Positions 12,611-22,807 of a stretch of DNA of 34,426 nucleotides are shown here, piece by piece. The notes beneath the pieces were generated by a model. It was given only the letters and a program-made list of their open reading frames with translations, was not told the origin of the DNA and did not search any database. The position numbers were made by a program, and so were the translations under genes. Source of the DNA: Actinomycetes bacterium (lineage in GTDB: Bacteria > Actinomycetota > Acidimicrobiia > Acidimicrobiales > JAKAVM01); the NCBI GenBank assembly GCA_021827485.1, contig JAKAVM010000049.1, positions 1-34,426 on the forward strand, read 5' to 3'. Each line of letters begins with the position of its first letter. Position 1 is the first letter of the stretch.

Positions 12611-12670
12611 TTGCCAAAAGAAGGTAAAATTAGAACTCGTAGTCAGACTAGGGTTTTGTTGCCTTATTGA
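12611..12670 (+). CDS. Putative 19-aa leader peptide MPKEGKIRTRSQTRVLLPY
   Basis: TTG start with GGTGGAG SD 5 nt upstream (12599-12605), 40 nt after TATAAT; TGA at 12668-12670. Confidence 0.4.
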   Translation: MPKEGKIRTRSQTRVLLPY

Positions 12671-12835
12671 TAGGTGATCAAAGACGAGGCCCAATAATCT
12701 GGCTAACAGGATGTCTAGCATTGATGCAAGCCATCGAGATGTCCTTCATCGTCCGACAGGCCGATACGAATTTGCTGATTTGCAAGTTTGTTTTGAGGTG
12801 TTTTGGTCGGAGACATGAAGGCGCAACCTCGAAAG

Positions 12836-12865
12836 CGCTCCGCGCCGGGTTATCCGGGCGGAGCG
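12836..12865 (+). promoter_or_regulatory. Strong RNA hairpin in rplC leader: CGCTCCGC-g-CCGG-GTTAT-CCGG-GCGGAGCG
   Basis: 8-bp perfect outer stem, one bulged G, 4-bp inner stem, 5-nt loop; no U-tract follows. Confidence 0.6.
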
Positions 12866-12992
12866 TCTGCATGACTGAGCATCGATATTTCAGGCATCAA
12901 CAGAGTTGGGAGTTGTAGAAGTTGGATTGGTTCGGGCAAGTATGTCGGAATCCAATCGTTAGTTAGAGATAAACGAGACTGAGGTTAGACCC

Positions 12993-13628
12993 GTGGCCGA
13001 GAAGGCAATTATCGGAGAAAAAATAGGAATGACGCAGATATGGGATGACCAAAATAGGGTCACCCCAGTAACAGTGCTTCGGGTGTCGCCGGTTCGGGTT
13101 GTATCGGTGAAAACCAATTCCACTGATGGCTATAGCGCCTTGCAGGTAACCTATGGAATTCGCAATGCTTCAAAGCTGACCAAGCCTGAGGCGGGTCACT
13201 TTGAGCGGGCTCAAGTTGAGCCAGGCAAGAAGTTGATGGAGCTACGGGTAGATGATATTTCGAACTATCAGGTAGGCCAAGAGATAGATGCGGGAATTTT
13301 TGAGAATGGTCAGAAAGTTGACGTTACTTCGATCTCGAAAGGCAAGGGTTTTGCTGGCGGGATGAAGCGACATAACTTCAAAGGGCAAGGCGCATCACAC
13401 GGTAATCACAAGAAACATCGGTCACCTGGTTCCATCGGAGCCTGTGCAACGCCCGCACGAGTATTCAAAGGCACGCGCATGGCTGGTCAACTTGGGTCAG
13501 CAAAGGTAACAACTTTAGGTCTCTCTGTAGTTCTATCGGATCCGGATCGCCAAATCGTTTTAGTAAAGGGTGCTGTGCCAGGTCCGAAGGGTGGCGTGGT
13601 TATGATTCGAAACGCGGTGAAGGCATAA
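12993..13628 (+). CDS. rplC: 50S ribosomal protein uL3
   Basis: IIGEKIGMTQIWDD..., HNFKGQGASHGNHKKHRSPGSIGACATPARVFKGTRMAGQLG. Confidence 0.98.
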   Translation: MAEKAIIGEKIGMTQIWDDQNRVTPVTVLRVSPVRVVSVKTNSTDGYSALQVTYGIRNASKLTKPEAGHFERAQVEPGKKLMELRVDDISNYQVGQEIDAGIFENGQKVDVTSISKGKGFAGGMKRHNFKGQGASHGNHKKHRSPGSIGACATPARVFKGTRMAGQLGSAKVTTLGLSVVLSDPDRQIVLVKGAVPGPKGGVVMIRNAVKA

Positions 13629-14482
13629 TGGCAGTGGTCCAGGAGGCGTTCGAAAGCCAAACAGCTATGGAGATTGAACTGCGCAAGACGCGCAATGCTC
13701 AACGTATCTCTCACCAGGTCGCATTACGATCGATGAAAGGCCCTAAGCGAGGTAGTGTTGAACTAGATCCGGAGCTTTTTGGGGTGACCCCTAACATGGC
13801 TGTTCTACACCAAGTAGTTCAGGCACAAATGGCGGGGGCAAGATCTGGAACTCAATCTACTCTTACTCGGGCACAAGTCCGGGGAGGTGGCCGAAAGCCA
13901 TGGCGCCAGAAAGGTACCGGACGTGCCCGCCAAGGATCGATTCGTTCGCCTCAGTGGGTGGGTGGCGGAGTTGCACTGGGACCTAAGCCTAGAGACTATA
14001 GTCAAGATACCCCTAAGAAGATGGTTCGACTTGCTCTTGCAAGCGCACTTTCAGATCGCGCTAATTCAAAGCGGGTTGTAGTAATAACTGGCTGGGAATT
14101 TGAAAAGCCAAGTACTAAGGCAGCCTTGGCATTTCTCAAAGCTTTTAAACTTCGGGGGAACGTACTTATCGTTCTCGGGGGTGGGGACGGAGACAGTGAA
14201 GCTGATTTTGTTGCTTATAAGTCTTTTGCAAATCTCCCTAACGTCGGGTTAGTTCCAGCCGGGGAGTTGACGGCATGGGACGTGCTAAGAAGTGACTGGT
14301 TAGTTTTTACTACTGAGTCGCTTCCAGGTAATACAGCGACTCAGCTAAGTACTCCGCAAGTAACTGCTGAGCCAGCAGAGCTTGTTGAGCTGGCAGACGC
14401 TGATGCTCCGCAAGTAACTGATGAGCCAGCAGACACGGATGCAACTCCCATAACAGACGCCGAAGCTAGCGAGGAGAACTAA
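13628..14482 (+). CDS. rplD: 50S ribosomal protein uL4 with acidic C-terminal tail
   Basis: RGGGRKPWRQKGTGRARQGSIRSPQWVGGGVALGPKPRDY; tail from about 14315. Confidence 0.97.
   Translation: MAVVQEAFESQTAMEIELRKTRNAQRISHQVALRSMKGPKRGSVELDPELFGVTPNMAVLHQVVQAQMAGARSGTQSTLTRAQVRGGGRKPWRQKGTGRARQGSIRSPQWVGGGVALGPKPRDYSQDTPKKMVRLALASALSDRANSKRVVVITGWEFEKPSTKAALAFLKAFKLRGNVLIVLGGGDGDSEADFVAYKSFANLPNVGLVPAGELTAWDVLRSDWLVFTTESLPGNTATQLSTPQVTAEPAELVELADADAPQVTDEPADTDATPITDAEASEEN
14352..14433. repeat. Direct repeat in rplD tail, period 54 bp (CTCCGCAAGTAACTG[C/A]TGAGCCAGCAGA at 14352-14379 and 14406-14433)
   Basis: Direct inspection; 27/28 identical. Confidence 0.9.
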
Positions 14483-14485
14483 TCT

Positions 14486-14776
14486 ATGGATGTACGACAG
14501 ATAATTTACCGTCCGGTCGTTTCGGAGAAATCCTATTCACGTACCGATCAAGGGGTTTACACTTTCATCGTGCACCCTGAGGCCTCCAAGATCCAAATCC
14601 GTCAAGCAATCGAAGAAATCTTCCACGTAAAGGTCGCTAAGGTCAATACGCTTAATCGAATAGGCAAGAAGCGCAATAATCGTCGTAACAATACAGTTGG
14701 ATCGAAACCTGATACCAAGCGAGCCATGGTGACCTTGGTTGGGGACGATCGCATAGAACTCTTCCAAGGATCATGA
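14486..14776 (+). CDS. rplW: 50S ribosomal protein uL23
   Basis: [52 protein letters not shown]. Confidence 0.98.
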   Translation: MDVRQIIYRPVVSEKSYSRTDQGVYTFIVHPEASKIQIRQAIEEIFHVKVAKVNTLNRIGKKRNNRRNNTVGSKPDTKRAMVTLVGDDRIELFQGS

Positions 14777-14786
14777 GGATTATCTA

Positions 14787-15623
14787 GTGGCACTAAGAAA
14801 AAGAAACCCAACTAGCGCCGGTCGACGTTTTCAAACATCGTCAGACTTTTCGGAGTTAACAACCGACAGACCAGAAAAATCGCTTTTGGTTTCCAAGCCA
14901 CGAACCGGTGGCCGCAACAGCTATGGTCGTAAGACCGCCAGGCATCGTGGTGGAGGTCATAAACAGCGCTATCGCCTTGTAGATTTCAAGCGAGACAAAG
15001 ACGGGATTCCGGCGAAAGTTGCTAGCATCGAATATGACCCTAATCGCAATGCCCGGATCGCACTTCTCAACTATTTCGATGGAGAGAAGCGCTATATTCT
15101 TGCACCTGAAGGCCTTGAAGTAGGCGACAAACTCCAATCGGGAAGAGGATCTGAAATCCGCGTCGGCAATTGCCTTCCATTGCGATATATGCCAGTTGGA
15201 TCGGTTATCCATAACGTCGAGCTCAAACCTGGTGCGGGTGGCAAACTAGGCCGCGGAGCAGGATCCTCAATCCAGTTGGTTGCCAAAGAAGGAGCATACG
15301 CAACTCTGCGGTTACCCTCTACCGAAATGCGCAAAGTCCCTATTGACTGCAAAGGAACTCTTGGCGAGGTTGGTAACAAAGAAGCCGAGCTGATCAAGAT
15401 TGGTAAAGCAGGTCGAAATCGTTGGAAGGGTGTTCGCCCGCAGACAAGAGGTGTTGCAATGAACCCGGTTGACCACCCCTTAGGTGGCGGTGAAGGCAAG
15501 TCCTCCGGTGGACGTCATCCAGTGTCGCCGTGGGGCAAACCCGAGGGCCGCACCAGAGATCGTAACAAGAAGTCTAACGATATGATAGTTCGTCGACGCA
15601 GGACTAGAGGTTCACGTCGATGA
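14787..15623 (+). CDS. rplB: 50S ribosomal protein uL2
   Basis: [60 protein letters not shown] start. Confidence 0.99.
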   Translation: MALRKRNPTSAGRRFQTSSDFSELTTDRPEKSLLVSKPRTGGRNSYGRKTARHRGGGHKQRYRLVDFKRDKDGIPAKVASIEYDPNRNARIALLNYFDGEKRYILAPEGLEVGDKLQSGRGSEIRVGNCLPLRYMPVGSVIHNVELKPGAGGKLGRGAGSSIQLVAKEGAYATLRLPSTEMRKVPIDCKGTLGEVGNKEAELIKIGKAGRNRWKGVRPQTRGVAMNPVDHPLGGGEGKSSGGRHPVSPWGKPEGRTRDRNKKSNDMIVRRRRTRGSRR

Positions 15624-15708
15624 AAGTTCTACCTGTCAAGACCGGGCAAGTTGGGTTTTGCCCCACTAGTCCAATCTTTTCACTTATTTCAAGAAGGGTT
15701 CAGTTCTA

Positions 15709-15987
15709 ATGCCACGTAGCCTAAAGAAAGGTCCATTTGTTGATCAACACCTTCTCAAGAAGGTTGATGTTCTAAACGTGGCCAACGACAAGCGAGTCAT
15801 CAAGACATGGTCGAGACGCTCCACCATCATTCCAGATATGGTTGGCCACACTATTGCTGTTCATGATGGACGTAAGCACGTACCAGTTTTCATTACTGAG
15901 TCAATGGTTGGGCACAAACTTGGTGAGTTTGCTCCAACAAGGACTTTTCGTTATCACGCTGGGCAGGAGAAAGGTGCAAGACGATAG
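15709..15987 (+). CDS. rpsS: 30S ribosomal protein uS19
   Basis: [65 protein letters not shown]. Confidence 0.99.
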   Translation: MPRSLKKGPFVDQHLLKKVDVLNVANDKRVIKTWSRRSTIIPDMVGHTIAVHDGRKHVPVFITESMVGHKLGEFAPTRTFRYHAGQEKGARR

Positions 15988-15989
15988 TT

Positions 15990-16739
15990 ATGCCAAGACT
16001 TGCTGAGAAGACTAACGAACGACCTGGGACTCGTGCTGTTCTGCGAAATAGCCACATGTCACCTTACAAAGCTCGTGAGGTTCTTGGTCTCATTCGTAAT
16101 TTACCCGTTGGTGAAGCGCTAGAAGTACTACGGTTGTGTGGTCGTGATGCAGCAATTCCGATTGCCAAGCTCCTGGCTTCTGCGGTTGCCAACGCTAGCT
16201 ACAACGACCAACTCGATCCCGAAGAACTGTACGTAGCTAGTGCTTTTTGCGATGAGGCAACTACCATGAAGCGATGGAGACCACGAGCTAGGGGTCGTGC
16301 TACGAGGATTAGAAAGCGCGCAAGTCACGTGACGATTGTTGTTGCTCGCCTGCCTGAGGAGCAAATTTCCAGAATCGTTACTAAGCGCGAAACTATTGCA
16401 GCCCAGCGCAGATCGCGCAGAGTGAGTGCCTCAAGAAAGTCTTCAGAAAAGCAAGATTCACTAGCGGATGCCACTTTGTCTGAAGATGTGAACGACGATA
16501 ACCACCCAAGTGATCTAGCAGGTGGTGACGGGGCAAGTAACGAAGCCCTAGTTAGTGGCGACGAAGAGATTGATGAGGCCCTAGCCGGTGGCGACGAAGA
16601 AATTAGCGAGGTTAATGCCAGCGCTGACGAAGAAGGCAATGAGCAGACAAGTGCTACGTCAGAAACTAAAGACGAGGAAACTAGTCAGGAAGAAAGTAGC
16701 GAGGGTCAGACCAATGACGAAGAAGGAGACGAGTCCTAA
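15990..16739 (+). CDS. rplV: 50S ribosomal protein uL22 with long acidic C-terminal extension
   Basis: [32 protein letters not shown]...; [27 protein letters not shown]; 249 aa. Confidence 0.97.
   Translation: MPRLAEKTNERPGTRAVLRNSHMSPYKAREVLGLIRNLPVGEALEVLRLCGRDAAIPIAKLLASAVANASYNDQLDPEELYVASAFCDEATTMKRWRPRARGRATRIRKRASHVTIVVARLPEEQISRIVTKRETIAAQRRSRRVSASRKSSEKQDSLADATLSEDVNDDNHPSDLAGGDGASNEALVSGDEEIDEALAGGDEEISEVNASADEEGNEQTSATSETKDEETSQEESSEGQTNDEEGDES
16521..16652. repeat. 4 x 33-bp degenerate tandem repeat in rplV tail ([44 protein letters not shown])
   Basis: Direct inspection of DNA and protein; exact 33-bp register. Confidence 0.85.
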
Positions 16740-17698
16740 TGGGGCAGAAAGTTAATCCATACGGGTTTCGTCTAGGGATTACAACCGAATGGAAGTCTCG
16801 GTGGTTCGATGATCGCGACTATCAGTCTTCGGTCATTCAAGACTGGAAGATTAGAGACTTTCTAATGACGCAGCTCGAGAGGGCTGCAGTTAGCAGAATT
16901 GAAGTTGAGAGGACTAGGGACCGTCTTAGGGTTGATCTTCACACATCTCGTCCCGGAATAGTTATTGGCAGGCGAGGGGCTGAAGCAGACCGCCTTCGAC
17001 AAGAGCTTACTAAGATAACTGGCAATCCCAAGATTCAGCTAAACATTCAAGAGATAAAGCAGCCAGAGCTGGATGCTGCATTGATTGCACAAGGAATTGC
17101 CGATCAGCTAGCGGGGCGTGTGAGTTTTAGAAGGGCCATGAAGCGTGCATTGCAAACAGTTCAGAAGGCCGGTGGTTTAGGGATTAAAGTTCAGTGCTCT
17201 GGCCGACTTGGTGGAGCCGAAATGTCTCGGAGAGAGTCCTATCGCGAGGGAAGAGTTCCGTTGCACACTCTTAGAGCTGATATTGATTATGGTCAGCGCG
17301 AGGCCCGTACAACTTATGGTCGGATTGGCGTCAAGGTGTGGATTTACAAAGGCGACATCCTCCCATACAAAGTACAGCCTGAGGAAAAGACCACACGCGA
17401 CCCAGGAATGGCGCAAGGAGACGCATCTGGGCTTGGCCGTCCTCGCAAGATTATTGTCGCTGGAGGTGGACGACGCAGGCCGGAGATGGGTGATCCCGGA
17501 ACAGAAGGGGATTTCTCACTAATCCCAGGTGGTGAAGAGGACGTAGATCCAGAACTCGAGGAGTCAGTACCAGCGGTGATTTCTGCGCCTGAAGTAGATA
17601 CCGAGCTTGAACGGCTTCTCTCTGAAGAAGAGGATATTGAGAGGCGTACTCGGGGCTCACATCATGAAACCCCACACTTTCGCAAGGAGATCGACTAA
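16739..17698 (+). CDS. rpsC: 30S ribosomal protein uS3 with acidic C-terminal tail
   Basis: [59 protein letters not shown] overlap with rplV. Confidence 0.98.
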   Translation: MGQKVNPYGFRLGITTEWKSRWFDDRDYQSSVIQDWKIRDFLMTQLERAAVSRIEVERTRDRLRVDLHTSRPGIVIGRRGAEADRLRQELTKITGNPKIQLNIQEIKQPELDAALIAQGIADQLAGRVSFRRAMKRALQTVQKAGGLGIKVQCSGRLGGAEMSRRESYREGRVPLHTLRADIDYGQREARTTYGRIGVKVWIYKGDILPYKVQPEEKTTRDPGMAQGDASGLGRPRKIIVAGGGRRRPEMGDPGTEGDFSLIPGGEEDVDPELEESVPAVISAPEVDTELERLLSEEEDIERRTRGSHHETPHFRKEID

Positions 17699-17700
17699 TT

Positions 17701-18138
17701 ATGTTAATGCCTCGTAAGGTAAAACATCGTAAACAACACCGAGGTCGAATGACCGGACAATCCAAGGGTGGCAACGATATAAATTTTGGAGACTACGCAA
17801 TACAGGCTCTTGAACCTGGGTGGATTACGGCGCGCCAGATTGAAGCTGCTCGTATTGCGATGACTCGTCACATACGAAGAGGTGGAAAGGTATGGATACG
17901 AATCTTTCCAGATAAGCCAGTTTCCCAGAAGCCTGCTGAGACTCGAATGGGATCCGGTAAGGGAAATCCAGAATTTTGGGTCGCGGTTGTAAAGCCCGGG
18001 AGGATTATGTTTGAACTTTCTGGTGTAGGTGAAGAACTTGCCAAACCTGCTCTGGAGAAAGCAATCCAGAAACTTCCGATTAAAGCTAAATTTGTTTCAC
18101 GAGCTTCTCTGGCTGATTTGTCCGAGGTATTGGTGTAA
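17701..18138 (+). CDS. rplP: 50S ribosomal protein uL16
   Basis: [55 protein letters not shown]. Confidence 0.98.
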   Translation: MLMPRKVKHRKQHRGRMTGQSKGGNDINFGDYAIQALEPGWITARQIEAARIAMTRHIRRGGKVWIRIFPDKPVSQKPAETRMGSGKGNPEFWVAVVKPGRIMFELSGVGEELAKPALEKAIQKLPIKAKFVSRASLADLSEVLV

Positions 18139-18719
18139 TGACCAAGGCTTTGGAACTGCGCGAGCTGGAAGATACCGAATTAGACATGAGGCTAGATGAA
18201 TCCAAGAAAGAGTTATTTAACTTGAGATTCCAATCGGTTACGGGCAAATTAGATAGTTACACGCGCCTTCGCGAGCTTCGCCATGAAATAGCTCGTATCG
18301 CAACAGTTATTAGAGAGCGAGAAATTGCGGATATGGAAGGCCGTCAAGCAGATGCAAGACCTCATCACACCGAGCTAAGGCCATCTAAATACGGTCCAGG
18401 TACGCTCACTATAGATCATTCGGCTCGGTCAAGAAAAGGTAGTTCTGATGGCCAACTTGCTGAGGACTCTACGGACGGCGCCGAGGACTCCACGGACGAA
18501 TTCGATGAAAGTCAAGATGGTGAAGCTGATGATGCTAGCAAGGCTAATGTTGAGTTGAGTCCTGCTTCGCCCAGTTCGATTACGGAGTCAACCAGTGATT
18601 CCACCTCGAATTCGCCCAGTTCGATTACGGAGTCAACCAGTGATTCCACCTCGAATTCGCCCAGTTCGATTACGGAGTCAACCAGTGATTCCACCTCGCA
18701 AGAAGGAGAGGATAAGTAA
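18138..18719 (+). CDS. rpmC: 50S ribosomal protein uL29 with ~125 aa acidic/Ser-Thr C-terminal extension
   Basis: [57 protein letters not shown]; position between rplP and rpsQ. Confidence 0.95.
   Translation: MTKALELRELEDTELDMRLDESKKELFNLRFQSVTGKLDSYTRLRELRHEIARIATVIREREIADMEGRQADARPHHTELRPSKYGPGTLTIDHSARSRKGSSDGQLAEDSTDGAEDSTDEFDESQDGEADDASKANVELSPASPSSITESTSDSTSNSPSSITESTSDSTSNSPSSITESTSDSTSQEGEDK
18567..18698. repeat. Near-perfect 45-bp tandem repeat, ~2.9 copies, in rpmC ([15 protein letters not shown])
   Basis: TCGCCCAGTTCGATTACGGAGTCAACCAGTGATTCCACCTCGAAT at 18567, 18612, 18657. Confidence 0.97.
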
Positions 18720-19004
18720 ATGGACGATCAGCCAACCAAAGAGGTTAGTTCCCGGGTCAACCGACGTAAAGTCCGGGAAGGTACGGTAACATCAGTTTCC
18801 ATGGATAAGACTGCAGTCGTGGAAGTTGTTGATCATGTGCCGCACCGTAAGTATGGAAAGATTATTCGTCGTACAAAGAAACTGTACGTACATGACGAAA
18901 CTAATGATCTCAATCAAGGTGACAAGGTGAGAGTAACTGAAACTCGTCCCACGTCTAAGTTGAAGCGCTGGAGAGTTGAGCAAGTACTGGAGCGTGCAAA
19001 GTGA
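18720..19004 (+). CDS. rpsQ: 30S ribosomal protein uS17
   Basis: [59 protein letters not shown]. Confidence 0.97.
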   Translation: MDDQPTKEVSSRVNRRKVREGTVTSVSMDKTAVVEVVDHVPHRKYGKIIRRTKKLYVHDETNDLNQGDKVRVTETRPTSKLKRWRVEQVLERAK

Positions 19005-19369
19005 TTCAGCAGGAAACGCGGCTCAAGGTAGCAGACAACTCGGGTGCAAAAGAAGTTCTGTGCATACGAGTACTCGGAGGATCCGGTAGGCGTTATGCAT
19101 CTATTGGAGATGTTTTCGTAGCAAGTGTCAAGGATGCCCTACCAGGCAGCGGTGTCAAAAAGGGTGATGTGGTCAAGTGCGTAGTCGTACGTACCAAGAA
19201 AGAGAAGCGTCGTCCAGATGGTAGTTATATACGGTTCGATGAAAATGCAGCAGTATTAGTCAATGATCAACAACAACCCCGTGGGACGCGCATCTTCGGT
19301 CCAGTGGGGCGTGAACTGCGTGACAAGAAATTTATGCGAATAGTTTCGTTGGCGCCAGAGGTTCTCTGA
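19001..19369 (+). CDS. rplN: 50S ribosomal protein uL14
   Basis: [55 protein letters not shown] overlap with rpsQ. Confidence 0.99.
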   Translation: MIQQETRLKVADNSGAKEVLCIRVLGGSGRRYASIGDVFVASVKDALPGSGVKKGDVVKCVVVRTKKEKRRPDGSYIRFDENAAVLVNDQQQPRGTRIFGPVGRELRDKKFMRIVSLAPEVL

Positions 19370-19419
19370 TTCATGGATGGTCTATTCTTTGAAGCTATCA
19401 CTAGAGATTGCGAGGTAAA

Positions 19420-19725
19420 GTGAAAATTCAACGTGGTGATCGAGTCCGGGTCTTGACGGGTAAAGACCGTGGTAAGCAAGGTGAAGTAACTCGGGTTCTG
19501 CCTTCTAAGACCCAAGTCTTTGTTGACGGAGTAAATATTGCAAAGCGTCATACGAAACCACGCCAAGCAAATACCCAGGGAGGAATCATAGATAAGCGTA
19601 TGCCGATAAATGTCTCTAATGTTGCCATAATCTGTTCTCAGTGTGGCCCAACAAGGATTGGCTACTCGCACAATAGCGATGGAATTAAAATTCGCATTTG
19701 CCGTAAGTGTGGGGGCGATCTATGA
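19420..19725 (+). CDS. rplX: 50S ribosomal protein uL24
   Basis: [50 protein letters not shown] 19420 preferred to track TTG 19408. Confidence 0.93.
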   Translation: MKIQRGDRVRVLTGKDRGKQGEVTRVLPSKTQVFVDGVNIAKRHTKPRQANTQGGIIDKRMPINVSNVAIICSQCGPTRIGYSHNSDGIKIRICRKCGGDL

Positions 19726-20294
19726 GTGTGGCGAAGGTGGACTCCAAGAGATCGGAACGACTCAAAGCGCACTATGTTTCTACGGTACGTCCGCAGCTCA
19801 TGGAGCAACTGTCAATTACCAATGTCATGAGGGTGCCAACTCTTGAGAAAATCGTGATTAATATGGGTGTGGGACGGGCAACTCAGAGCCAGTCGCTTCT
19901 TGACGGAGCTGTTAGAGATCTACAAGTCATCTCAGGCCAGAAGCCAGTTGTAACTAAAGCCAAGAAATCTATAGCTGGATTCAAGTTGCGTGAGGGTAAC
20001 CCGATTGGGGCCATGGTCACGCTTCGAGGTGATCGGATGTGGGAGTTTTTTGATCGGCTGGTTGCGTTGGCTATACCCAGGATAAGGGACTTTAGAGGAT
20101 TGCCAGCAAATTCATTCGATGGGAAAGGCAACTATACCTTTGGGGTGTCAGAGCAACTTATATTTCCTGAGATTGATTATGACAAGATCGATTCAACCCG
20201 TGGAATGGACATCACAATTGTTACAAGCGCACAGAATAATGAAGAAGGTAGAGCACTTCTACTCGCCTTTGGGTTCCCATTCAGGCGCAATTAG
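19722..20294 (+). CDS. rplE: 50S ribosomal protein uL5
   Basis: [23 protein letters not shown] 19722 overlaps rplX stop as ATGA, preferred to track GTG 19707. Confidence 0.97.
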   Translation: MSVAKVDSKRSERLKAHYVSTVRPQLMEQLSITNVMRVPTLEKIVINMGVGRATQSQSLLDGAVRDLQVISGQKPVVTKAKKSIAGFKLREGNPIGAMVTLRGDRMWEFFDRLVALAIPRIRDFRGLPANSFDGKGNYTFGVSEQLIFPEIDYDKIDSTRGMDITIVTSAQNNEEGRALLLAFGFPFRRN

Positions 20295-20360
20295 AAGCAT
20301 AGATTACGAAAATTTACAAGAAGTAAGTCATTTAGAGAGAAAGATAACCACTACCAAACA

Positions 20361-20546
20361 ATGGCCAAAAAAGCACTCATCCAAAAGCAACAACGAACTC
20401 CGAAATTTCGCGTTAGAGGCTATACGCGCTGTCAGCGCTGTGGACGTCCCAAGGCGGTATATCGTAAGTTTGGGCTTTGCCGTATTTGCCTTCGCAATAT
20501 GGTTCATGCAGGTGAGATCCCTGGTGTCACGAAGGCAAGTTGGTAA
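20361..20546 (+). CDS. rpsZ: 30S ribosomal protein uS14, zinc-binding type Z
   Basis: 61 aa, [38 protein letters not shown]. Confidence 0.98.
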   Translation: MAKKALIQKQQRTPKFRVRGYTRCQRCGRPKAVYRKFGLCRICLRNMVHAGEIPGVTKASW

Positions 20547-20561
20547 GGAGGTGGCAGTTTA

Positions 20562-20966
20562 ATGACAATGACTGACCCGGTTGCAGACATGCTTACTCGA
20601 ATTCGTAATGCAAATACTGCAATGCATACAACCGTGAGAGTTCCAGGTTCTAAGCTCAAAACCGAACTGGCAAAGATTCTTGAGCGCGAAGGCTATATTG
20701 AGTCTTTTACGGCAAATAACCTTGCTCCTAAGCCGGGAACCGAGCTAGAAATTCGGTTGAAGTATTCATCTGAGCGCGAGAGAACAATATCGGGTCTCCG
20801 GAGAATTTCAAAACCCGGTCGAAGAGTCTATTCAAGTTCAGAGAAACTACCGCGCGTACTCGGAGGTATGGGTATCGCAATAGTTTCCACCCCCAAAGGT
20901 CTTATGACCGATACTGAGGCCAAAAAGAAACGACTTGGCGGTGAGGTAATCTGCTATGTCTGGTGA
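20562..20966 (+). CDS. rpsH: 30S ribosomal protein uS8
   Basis: [56 protein letters not shown]. Confidence 0.98.
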   Translation: MTMTDPVADMLTRIRNANTAMHTTVRVPGSKLKTELAKILEREGYIESFTANNLAPKPGTELEIRLKYSSERERTISGLRRISKPGRRVYSSSEKLPRVLGGMGIAIVSTPKGLMTDTEAKKKRLGGEVICYVW

Positions 20967-21029
20967 CCATAGGGGCTGCGTATATAAATTTACGCGCTTG
21001 TCAAGGTTGAATACGATAAGGAGAAGCCT

Positions 21030-21569
21030 GTGTCTAGAGTAGGTAATGCACCGATCCCTCTTCCCTCGAATGTCGACATAAACATTTCAGGTTCGCATGT
21101 GACAGTCAAGGGTCCCCAAGGGGTGCTTGAGCGTGACGTTCCATCCCCGATAAGCGTTATTACGGAAGAAGGAGTAATAAAAGTTGTGCGTCCGAACGAC
21201 GAGCGACGTAATAAAGCACTTCATGGGCTGGTACGCGCTCTCGTCAATAATATGGTTGTTGGAGTAACCAACGGATTTGTGAAAGAGCTGGAGATCGTAG
21301 GTGTTGGATACCGTGCTACCCCGCAAGGGCCGAATCAGATTCAGTTAGCTCTTGGTTTTAGCCATCCGGTGAATGTAACTGCTCCCGATGGCGTCACATT
21401 TGAAGTACCACAGCCAACCAGGATAAACATCAAAGGGATCGATAAGGAGAAAGTTGGCCAAGTAGCGGCAAACATTCGCAAGATACGAAAGCCCGAACCC
21501 TATAAAGGCAAAGGCGTTAAATACGTTGGTGAGAGAATCGTTCGCAAGGCAGGAAAGGCTGGCAAATGA
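21030..21569 (+). CDS. rplF: 50S ribosomal protein uL6
   Basis: [58 protein letters not shown]. Confidence 0.98.
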   Translation: MSRVGNAPIPLPSNVDINISGSHVTVKGPQGVLERDVPSPISVITEEGVIKVVRPNDERRNKALHGLVRALVNNMVVGVTNGFVKELEIVGVGYRATPQGPNQIQLALGFSHPVNVTAPDGVTFEVPQPTRINIKGIDKEKVGQVAANIRKIRKPEPYKGKGVKYVGERIVRKAGKAGK

Positions 21570-21931
21570 CGGACGCTAATAAGCACAAACGAGAGTTGCG
21601 GCTTCGTCGGCACTATCGCGTACGCAAGAAAGTTGCTGGTACCCCTGATAGGCCAAGGCTCACAGTGTTTCGTTCTAACAAGCACATCTCGGTTCAGATT
21701 ATTGATGATAGCGCTGGCCTCACCTTGGTCTCAGCATCAACAACTGAAAAGGAGCTCAAGAGTGCTAGTACTGCAACCGTAGATGCAGCGAAGACGGTTG
21801 GAAAACTAGTTGCCCAGCGAGCGATTGCCAAAGGGGTTAGTACAGTTGTGTTTGATAGATCGGGTTTTCGTTACCACGGCAGAGTGGCAGCGGTAGCCGA
21901 TGGAGCCCGTGAAGGAGGACTCGTTTTATGA
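21566..21931 (+). CDS. rplR: 50S ribosomal protein uL18
   Basis: [61 protein letters not shown]. Confidence 0.98.
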   Translation: MTDANKHKRELRLRRHYRVRKKVAGTPDRPRLTVFRSNKHISVQIIDDSAGLTLVSASTTEKELKSASTATVDAAKTVGKLVAQRAIAKGVSTVVFDRSGFRYHGRVAAVADGAREGGLVL

Positions 21932-22554
21932 GTGAAGGACTAGACAGCTTTGAAGAGAGAACTATCAAAGTCAACCGAGTAGCTAAGGTGGTCCAAGGTG
22001 GCCGGCGGTTTTCATTTACTGCACTTATGGTGATTGGCGATGGAAATGGCCGCGTGGGTCTGGGTTATGGCAAAGCCAAAGAAGCTGGCTTAGCCGTCCA
22101 GAAAGGTATCGAAGCCGCAAAGAAAAACTTGATTGATGTTCCATTGACAGGATCGACTATTCCACATCCAACCATAGGTGAAGCGGGGGCAGGTAGAGTG
22201 CTTCTCAAGCCTGCAGCTCCCGGTACTGGAGTAATTGCCGGAGGAGCTGCTCGGGCTATTTTAGAGTTGGCAGGCATTCACGACATACTTGCCAAGTCCC
22301 TTGGCTCTTCGAATGGGATAAATGTTGCCCATGCAACAATTGCGGGGCTGAAGTCTCTACATAGACCCGATGATGTTGCACGACTACGTGGCAAGCCGGC
22401 AGATAGGGTAGTGCCCGCAAAGATCTTAGAGGCATACAATGCAAAAAGGGCAGAGAAGAAATTGGCTGCATTTACTTCTGGTGATGATTACTCCCTAGAA
22501 GACAATGTAGTTGAAGTAGAAGAAGCTGCTCCGTCTGGCGCAGGAGTCGCGTAG
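21928..22554 (+). CDS. rpsE: 30S ribosomal protein uS5
   Basis: [43 protein letters not shown]. Confidence 0.98.
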   Translation: MSEGLDSFEERTIKVNRVAKVVQGGRRFSFTALMVIGDGNGRVGLGYGKAKEAGLAVQKGIEAAKKNLIDVPLTGSTIPHPTIGEAGAGRVLLKPAAPGTGVIAGGAARAILELAGIHDILAKSLGSSNGINVAHATIAGLKSLHRPDDVARLRGKPADRVVPAKILEAYNAKRAEKKLAAFTSGDDYSLEDNVVEVEEAAPSGAGVA

Positions 22555-22557
22555 AAT

Positions 22558-22779
22558 ATGGCAACTAATAAAGCAATTGACAGTTCTAAGTACCCCGACG
22601 AAGTTTGTTTTAGGGTAACGCAAGTAAAGTCTCAGATTGGTTCTAAGCCAGTACATCGAGGTACTCTGAGGGCCCTTGGTTTGGGACGTATTGGCAAGTC
22701 TAGGGTACTTCCTGATCGACCCGAGATTAGGGGCATGCTCAATTTAGTTGCTCACCTGGTAGAGGTAGTACCTCTGTGA
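22558..22779 (+). CDS. rpmD: 50S ribosomal protein uL30
   Basis: VTQVKSQIGSKPVHRGTLRALGLGRIGKSRVLPDRPEIRGMLNLVAHLVEV. Confidence 0.96.
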   Translation: MATNKAIDSSKYPDEVCFRVTQVKSQIGSKPVHRGTLRALGLGRIGKSRVLPDRPEIRGMLNLVAHLVEVVPL

Positions 22780-22807
22780 AACGTCAACAACTAGAAAAGG
22801 TCGTAAT

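Noticed and set aside
12667-12918. 83-aa + strand ORF in the rpsJ-rplC gap (TTG overlapping the leader ORF stop)
   Set aside because: No homology recognised, runs through the strong hairpin, no SD of its own; more likely noncoding leader RNA.
15644-15663. GGGCAA-GTTGGGTT-TTGCCC hairpin between rplB and rpsS
   Set aside because: Short 6-bp stem, no T run, within an operon; too weak to call a terminator.
18512-18694. Minus-strand repeat [18 protein letters not shown] x3 and + frame [15 protein letters not shown] x3 in rpmC
   Set aside because: By-products of the 45-bp repeat, which is open in several frames because its period is divisible by 3.
20119-20562. 147-aa + strand ORF overlapping rplE and rpsZ
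   Set aside because: Out of frame with two confident r-protein genes.
20985-21005. GCGTATATAAATTTACGC before rplF as a promoter or palindrome
   Set aside because: Only 5-bp arms and no -35; insufficient evidence.
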